Assembly: GCA_965199055.1 (NCBI GenBank)
Contig: CBDAQR010000004.1
Coordinates: forward strand, 1,550,001 to 1,614,000
Direction: 5' to 3'
From: CBDAQR01 sp965199055
GTDB taxonomy: Bacteria; Pseudomonadota; Gammaproteobacteria; Pseudomonadales; Halieaceae
Length of the DNA: 64,000 nucleotides
Below the pieces are notes generated by a model. It worked only from the letters and a program-made list of their open reading frames with translations. It had not been told where the DNA came from and made no database searches. Positions 59,940 to 64,000 of the stretch are shown here, in pieces (the stretch's first letter is position 1; the number at the start of each line of letters is the position of its first letter). A program made the translations under genes and the position numbers.

Positions 59940-62270
59940 GTGAGTAACCGCGTGTCCGAGACCGCAAGCACCGCCAGACACTTCCTGGGCCCGCGACTTC
60001 GCGAGGGCGCCTTCATCGGAATCAGTGCCGTATGCCTGTACCTGCTGCTGGCGCTGGTCAGCTATAGCCCGGGTGATCCGGGTTGGTCTGCCACGGGCAG
60101 TTCCGATTTAGTCAGCAATGCGGGCGGCCCCTTTGGTGCCTGGCTTGCGGATGTGTTTTTCTCACTGATCGGTTACCTGGCGTACCTGTTTCCCTTGATG
60201 CTGGCGTGGCGAGCCTGGGTGTTGTTCCAAAATCGCCACGAGGAGGGTGGTTTTGACTGGGTGACGTTCGCCATCCGGGCGCTCGGGCTCACCCTGGTGA
60301 TGATTGCTGGTACCGCGCTGGCCGCGATGAACGATCTTGGCGGTAGTCAGTTGCCCCAGGGGCTCGGTGGTATTCTCGGCCAGGCCGTTGGCGACTCCTT
60401 CACCAGCGCCTTTAGTGTCACAGGCAGTCGACTCATATTGTGCGCCGTATTTCTGTTTGGCATGACAGTGTTCACCGATCTCAGTTGGCTCAAGCTGATG
60501 GACGATGTGGGCTACTGGACCCTGGAAGGTTCCGCACGCGCCCGGGAAACAATTCTTCGCAACTGGCAACGGCTCCGTGAACGTCGCGAGCAGCAGAAGG
60601 TGCAGCAAGAGCGCAAAATTGCCATTACTGAGCATGTTGAGAAAGAAAAGAAACGTAAGCCACCCAAGATCAAGCCGCTAAGTAAACCAGTAGAAAAAAG
60701 TGAGCGGGCAGATAAAGAGCGCCAACAGCCCTTATTCGATGCGCCTGTGACCGGCGAATTGCCGCACCTGGATCTGCTGGATGACCGGGTCAAAGACCCC
60801 TCGAAGGGCTACTCGACCGAGGCGTTGGAAGCGCTGTCGAAGTTGTTGGAACTCAAATTGTCAGACTTTGGTATTACCGCTGAAGTTACCGCCGTTTATC
60901 CCGGGCCGGTCATTACCCGCTTCGAGTTGCAACCCGCGGCTGGGGTCAAGGTGAGCCGCATCACTAACCTGGCCAAGGATCTGGCGCGATCACTTGCGGT
61001 AATCAGCGTACGGGTCGTCGAGGTGATTCCCGGCAAGTCTGTGGTGGGCGTCGAAATTCCCAACGAGCATCGCGAGATTGTTAACTTCCGCGAAGTGCTG
61101 TCCTCTAAGGCCTTCGATGAGTCTCGTTCTCCGCTAACACTGGCGTTGGGCCACGATATCTCAGGCCAGCCCATCGTTGCCGACCTGGCGAAGATGCCAC
61201 ACCTGCTGGTTGCGGGTACGACAGGCGCGGGTAAGTCAGTCGGCGTTAACGCGATGCTGCTGAGCCTGCTGTATAAGGCGGGGCCGGCGGATGTGCGGCT
61301 GATTCTCGTAGACCCCAAGATGCTCGAATTGTCCGTGTACGACGGAATCCCACATCTCTTGACGCCCGTCATAACCGACATGAAAGACGCCGCCAATGGG
61401 CTGCGCTGGTGCGTCGCCGAAATGGAGCGGCGCTATAAATTGATGGCAGCTCTGGGCGTACGTAATCTCGCTGGTTATAACCGCAAAATCGAGGATGCCG
61501 AGAAAGCGGGAGAACCGATTGCCGATCCGTTGTGGAAACCGGAGCCGTTACTGGATGTAGCCGAAGAAGATCAGGTGCCGCCGAATCTCGACAAGCTACC
61601 GGCGATCGTCGTAGTGATCGACGAATTTGCCGATATGATGATGATTGTTGGCAAAAAGGTTGAGCAGCTCATAGCGCGCATTGCGCAAAAGGCGCGTGCC
61701 GCCGGCATCCATTTGATACTCGCGACCCAGCGGCCGTCTGTGGATGTCATCACGGGCTTGATCAAAGCCAATGTTCCGACGCGAATCGCGTTTCAAGTGT
61801 CTTCTAAAGTGGATTCGAGGACCATTCTCGATCAGGGTGGTGCTGAGCAACTGTTGGGGCATGGCGATATGCTGTATCTGCCGCCCGGTACCGCCATTCC
61901 CATTCGTGTGCATGGTGCATTTGTGGATGACCACGAGGTTCATCAGGTTGTTGCCGACTGGAAGCGCCGCGGTGAACCTGCCTACATTGACGGTTTGCTG
62001 GAAGAAGGCAGTGCGCCCGGTGTGATGCCCGGCGAGAAAGCCGAGGGCGGCGAGGGCGAGGACGAAGAGGCGGACGCGCTATACGATGAGGCGGTGCATT
62101 ACGTTACCAAGAGCCGGCGTGCATCAATATCTTCGGTCCAGCGCAAGCTGCGAATTGGCTATAACCGGGCCGCTCGACTGATTGAAGCGATGGAATCAGC
62201 AGGGGTGGTGAGTGAAATGGGAACTAACGGTCAGCGCGAAGTGATAGCGCCGCCTCCCGTAGAGGACTAA
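59940..62270 (+). CDS. ftsK: DNA translocase FtsK
   Basis: Divisome-linked motor that pumps chromosome ends across the septum and activates XerCD at dif. The 776 residues have four N-terminal membrane helices (about 20-180), a rather short Lys/Glu/Arg-rich linker (about 205-260), the RecA-like motor with Walker A AGTTGAGKSVGVNAML and Walker B VVVIDEFADMMM, and the winged-helix gamma domain (SVQRKLRIGYNRAARLIEAM) that reads KOPS. E. coli FtsK has a 600-residue linker; this short form is like SpoIIIE and Pseudomonas FtsK. I take GTG 59940 as start; TTG 59910 and GTG 59952 are alternatives. Confidence 0.94.
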   Translation: MSNRVSETASTARHFLGPRLREGAFIGISAVCLYLLLALVSYSPGDPGWSATGSSDLVSNAGGPFGAWLADVFFSLIGYLAYLFPLMLAWRAWVLFQNRHEEGGFDWVTFAIRALGLTLVMIAGTALAAMNDLGGSQLPQGLGGILGQAVGDSFTSAFSVTGSRLILCAVFLFGMTVFTDLSWLKLMDDVGYWTLEGSARARETILRNWQRLRERREQQKVQQERKIAITEHVEKEKKRKPPKIKPLSKPVEKSERADKERQQPLFDAPVTGELPHLDLLDDRVKDPSKGYSTEALEALSKLLELKLSDFGITAEVTAVYPGPVITRFELQPAAGVKVSRITNLAKDLARSLAVISVRVVEVIPGKSVVGVEIPNEHREIVNFREVLSSKAFDESRSPLTLALGHDISGQPIVADLAKMPHLLVAGTTGAGKSVGVNAMLLSLLYKAGPADVRLILVDPKMLELSVYDGIPHLLTPVITDMKDAANGLRWCVAEMERRYKLMAALGVRNLAGYNRKIEDAEKAGEPIADPLWKPEPLLDVAEEDQVPPNLDKLPAIVVVIDEFADMMMIVGKKVEQLIARIAQKARAAGIHLILATQRPSVDVITGLIKANVPTRIAFQVSSKVDSRTILDQGGAEQLLGHGDMLYLPPGTAIPIRVHGAFVDDHEVHQVVADWKRRGEPAYIDGLLEEGSAPGVMPGEKAEGGEGEDEEADALYDEAVHYVTKSRRASISSVQRKLRIGYNRAARLIEAMESAGVVSEMGTNGQREVIAPPPVED

Positions 62271-62884
62271 TGCGCGGTTTTTTTCTGTTTTTCCTGGCCG
62301 CACTGCCTGTCTATTGCCAGGCAGATGCCGTCGCTGATCTGCAAGCCCTACTCAAGCCCCTGATCAGTCTTAGCGGTGAATTTGAGCAGGGCCTTTATGC
62401 TGAAGACGGAGAGCAGCTGGAAGTCAGCAGTGGTGAGTTTAGCCTGCTGCAGCCGGATAATTTTCGTTGGGTGATCGAAAAGCCCGAAGCGCAGCTTGTG
62501 GTCGTAAGCGGTGGCTACCTGTGGCATCACGATGTTGAGCTCGAGACCGTGACTCGGCGCAGTGTGGATCTGCGTTCAACATACAGCCCGCTGGCGGTGC
62601 TCGCGGGCGATGAAGACAGCTTGCGCAATGACTACGTGGTTGAATCGCTACCCGGCCGCGAAGATCTCACTGTGTGGCGTCTTGTTCCACGCGAGGGTTC
62701 GGCTGACTTCCGCGAACTGATTCTCTATATGCGCGACGGCGAACCGCAGCAGATGGATGTCTTAGACCCGCTCGAACGGCTGTCTCGGATCGAATTTGAT
62801 GCGGTCACCATCAACCCACCACTGTCTCCAGTAGATTTCGAATTCACGGTTCCTGCAGGCGCCGATTTCTTTCAGCATGACTGA
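62270..62884 (+). CDS. lolA: Outer-membrane lipoprotein carrier protein LolA
   Basis: Periplasmic chaperone carrying lipoproteins from LolCDE to LolB. The 204 residues begin with a cleavable signal (FFLFFLAALPVYCQADA), followed by the half-barrel with FEQGLYAEDGEQLEVSSGEF and PDNFRWVIEKPEAQLVVVSG. The stop/start junction with ftsK overlaps by one base (TAATG), and the end overlaps rarA by eight. Order ftsK-lolA-rarA is the same as in E. coli. Confidence 0.95.
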   Translation: MRGFFLFFLAALPVYCQADAVADLQALLKPLISLSGEFEQGLYAEDGEQLEVSSGEFSLLQPDNFRWVIEKPEAQLVVVSGGYLWHHDVELETVTRRSVDLRSTYSPLAVLAGDEDSLRNDYVVESLPGREDLTVWRLVPREGSADFRELILYMRDGEPQQMDVLDPLERLSRIEFDAVTINPPLSPVDFEFTVPAGADFFQHD

Positions 62885-64000
62885 CGACCTCTTCGCGAGT
62901 GCCTCACAGGGTTACCAGCCACTGGCCGCCCGTCTGCGTCCAAGAGAGCTCATAGAGTATGCAGGGCAGGAACATATCCTTGGCGAGGGTAAGCCGCTGC
63001 GTGACGCCATAGAACGTGGGCAACTGCATTCGATGATTCTCTGGGGTCCCCCCGGCGTTGGTAAAACGACCTTGGCAAAAATGCTGGCGGAGAAAGCTAA
63101 CGCGCACTTTCTTACCCTGTCTGCCGTTCTGGCTGGCGTGAAAGACATCCGCGCCGCAGTAGATGAAGCGAAGATACAGCGAGGACAGGGGCGCGATACC
63201 ATCCTGTTTGTGGATGAAGTGCATCGATTCAATAAAGCCCAGCAAGACGCATTCTTGCCCTATGTCGAAGATGGCACGCTCATTTTCGTCGGAGCCACCA
63301 CGGAGAATCCATCCTTCGAGCTGAACAACGCACTGTTGTCGCGCTCTCGCGTCTACAAGTTGCGATCGCTCAGCGAGCAGGAGTTAGCTGCCGTACTTAG
63401 ACGCGCTATTGATGTCTGTGAACAATCGGTCGCGGTCAGCGATGAATTGCTGCTCTCTCTGGCGCGCAGCGCAGATGGTGATGCGCGCCGAGCGTTGAAC
63501 TTGCTTGAGCTGGCGCTGGATCTCGCACCATCCGCTGAATCGGGCGCTCTGCGTTTAGACGAGGCCGTTATCGATGAAGTCCTGGAAGGCACACTGCGCC
63601 GCTTCGACAAGGGTGGTGACGTCTTTTATGACCAGATCTCGGCGCTGCACAAAGCTGTTAGGGGTAGCTCACCTGACGCCGCCTTGTATTGGTTTGTGCG
63701 CATGTTAGACGGCGGCTGCGATCCTTTGTATATCGCCAGGCGTGTGGTGCGCATGGCGAGCGAAGACATTGGTAATGCCGATCCCCGAGGCTTGTCACTC
63801 GCCTTGGATGCCTGGCAGGTGCAGGAGCGGCTGGGCAGTCCGGAAGGAGAGTTAGCCATAGCGCAGGCGGTTGTGTACCTCGCTTGCGCCGCCAAGAGCA
63901 ATGCGGTGTATAGCGCGTATAAGAGCGCGAGAGCCGATGTTGAGTCCTCACCGAGCGAGGAGGTGCCGCTGCACCTGCGCAATGCGCCCACTCGACTGAG
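62877..64000 (+). CDS. rarA: Replication-associated recombination protein RarA (MgsA), 5' part
   Basis: An AAA+ ATPase of the clamp-loader/RuvB-like family that acts at stalled replication forks. The window holds the first 374 codons and the frame is still open at the edge. Walker A is ILWGPPGVGKTTLAKML and Walker B is ILFVDEVHRFNKAQQDAF, followed by the sensor-1 FVGATTENPSFE and the C-terminal dimerisation region (ALYWFVRMLDGGCDPLYIAR). The start overlaps lolA by eight bases. A full protein would be about 440-450 residues. Confidence 0.95.
   Translation, partial: MTDDLFASASQGYQPLAARLRPRELIEYAGQEHILGEGKPLRDAIERGQLHSMILWGPPGVGKTTLAKMLAEKANAHFLTLSAVLAGVKDIRAAVDEAKIQRGQGRDTILFVDEVHRFNKAQQDAFLPYVEDGTLIFVGATTENPSFELNNALLSRSRVYKLRSLSEQELAAVLRRAIDVCEQSVAVSDELLLSLARSADGDARRALNLLELALDLAPSAESGALRLDEAVIDEVLEGTLRRFDKGGDVFYDQISALHKAVRGSSPDAALYWFVRMLDGGCDPLYIARRVVRMASEDIGNADPRGLSLALDAWQVQERLGSPEGELAIAQAVVYLACAAKSNAVYSAYKSARADVESSPSEEVPLHLRNAPTRL

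Overview
The window is 64 kb of densely coded, moderately G+C-rich bacterial chromosome, about 60 genes with few gaps over 200 bases. Gene content and order point to a gammaproteobacterium. Two long blocks keep the Escherichia coli order: roxA-purB-hflD-mnmA-nudJ-rluE-icd (46.4-53.1 kb) and clpS-clpA-infA-aat-trxB-ftsK-lolA-rarA (54.4 kb to the end). AcnB, ThrH, ClpS, CysB and an exonuclease III of the Crc-like branch look more like Pseudomonas/Cellvibrionales proteins. With the methylmalonyl-CoA operon, P450 operon and F420-type oxidoreductase, a marine aerobic heterotroph of the Halieaceae/OM60-NOR5 kind is my best guess. That placement is inference, not shown by a marker gene.

Layout. 0-11.3 kb: 3' part of a TgpA-type transglutaminase, aconitase acnB, a DUF1289 protein with miaE, ppiB, glnS-cysS, a ClsC-like phospholipase D lipoprotein and folD. 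11.4-12.7 kb: a promoter and three tRNA genes (Pro-UGG, His-GUG, Arg-UCU). The 3' part of tRNA-Arg is repeated 933 bp downstream, bracketing an A+T-rich insert with one unrecognised gene and no integrase. 12.7-18 kb: a small acidic protein, a DUF523/DUF1722 protein, moaCDE, flavin reductase, NUDIX, rmuC and bcp. 18.2-21.1 kb: a large surface protein with Ig-like (Big-1) repeats. 21-29 kb: an MBL-fold hydrolase, a tight operon of P450, quinone oxidoreductase, SDR, GST-like and SnoaL-like genes, and a convergent acyl-CoA ligase and MarR regulator; together they look like a catabolic unit for a hydrophobic compound.

29-36 kb: xthA, an isolated yajC, a PLP desulfhydrase, a fructosamine-kinase-like gene, a 5'-nucleotidase, cysB, thrH and pabB. 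36-45.6 kb: a propionate operon: carboxyltransferase, an unusual long biotin carboxylase fused to BCCP, methylmalonyl-CoA epimerase, mutase and the MeaB GTPase, which together take propionyl-CoA to succinyl-CoA; then a Rieske protein and an LLM-class oxidoreductase. A promoter with a perfect palindrome in its spacer lies upstream. 45.6-53.1 kb: GNAT protein, roxA, purB, hflD, mnmA, nudJ, rluE and, divergently, icd with a clear terminator. 53.1-54.4 kb: a DUF222-HNH endonuclease gene behind a 5' leader able to form competing hairpins. 54.4-64 kb: clpS-clpA facing infA-ate-aat, which places the ClpS recognin, its ClpA unfoldase and both leucyl-transferases of the bacterial N-degron pathway side by side; then trxB, and divergently ftsK, lolA and the 5' part of rarA.

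Most worth a second look: the tRNA-Arg mini-island and its orphan gene, the structured leader of the HNH gene, the atypical carboxylase, the palindromic sites before the propionate and P450 operons, and the Big-1 protein whose lipobox has serine where cysteine is expected.
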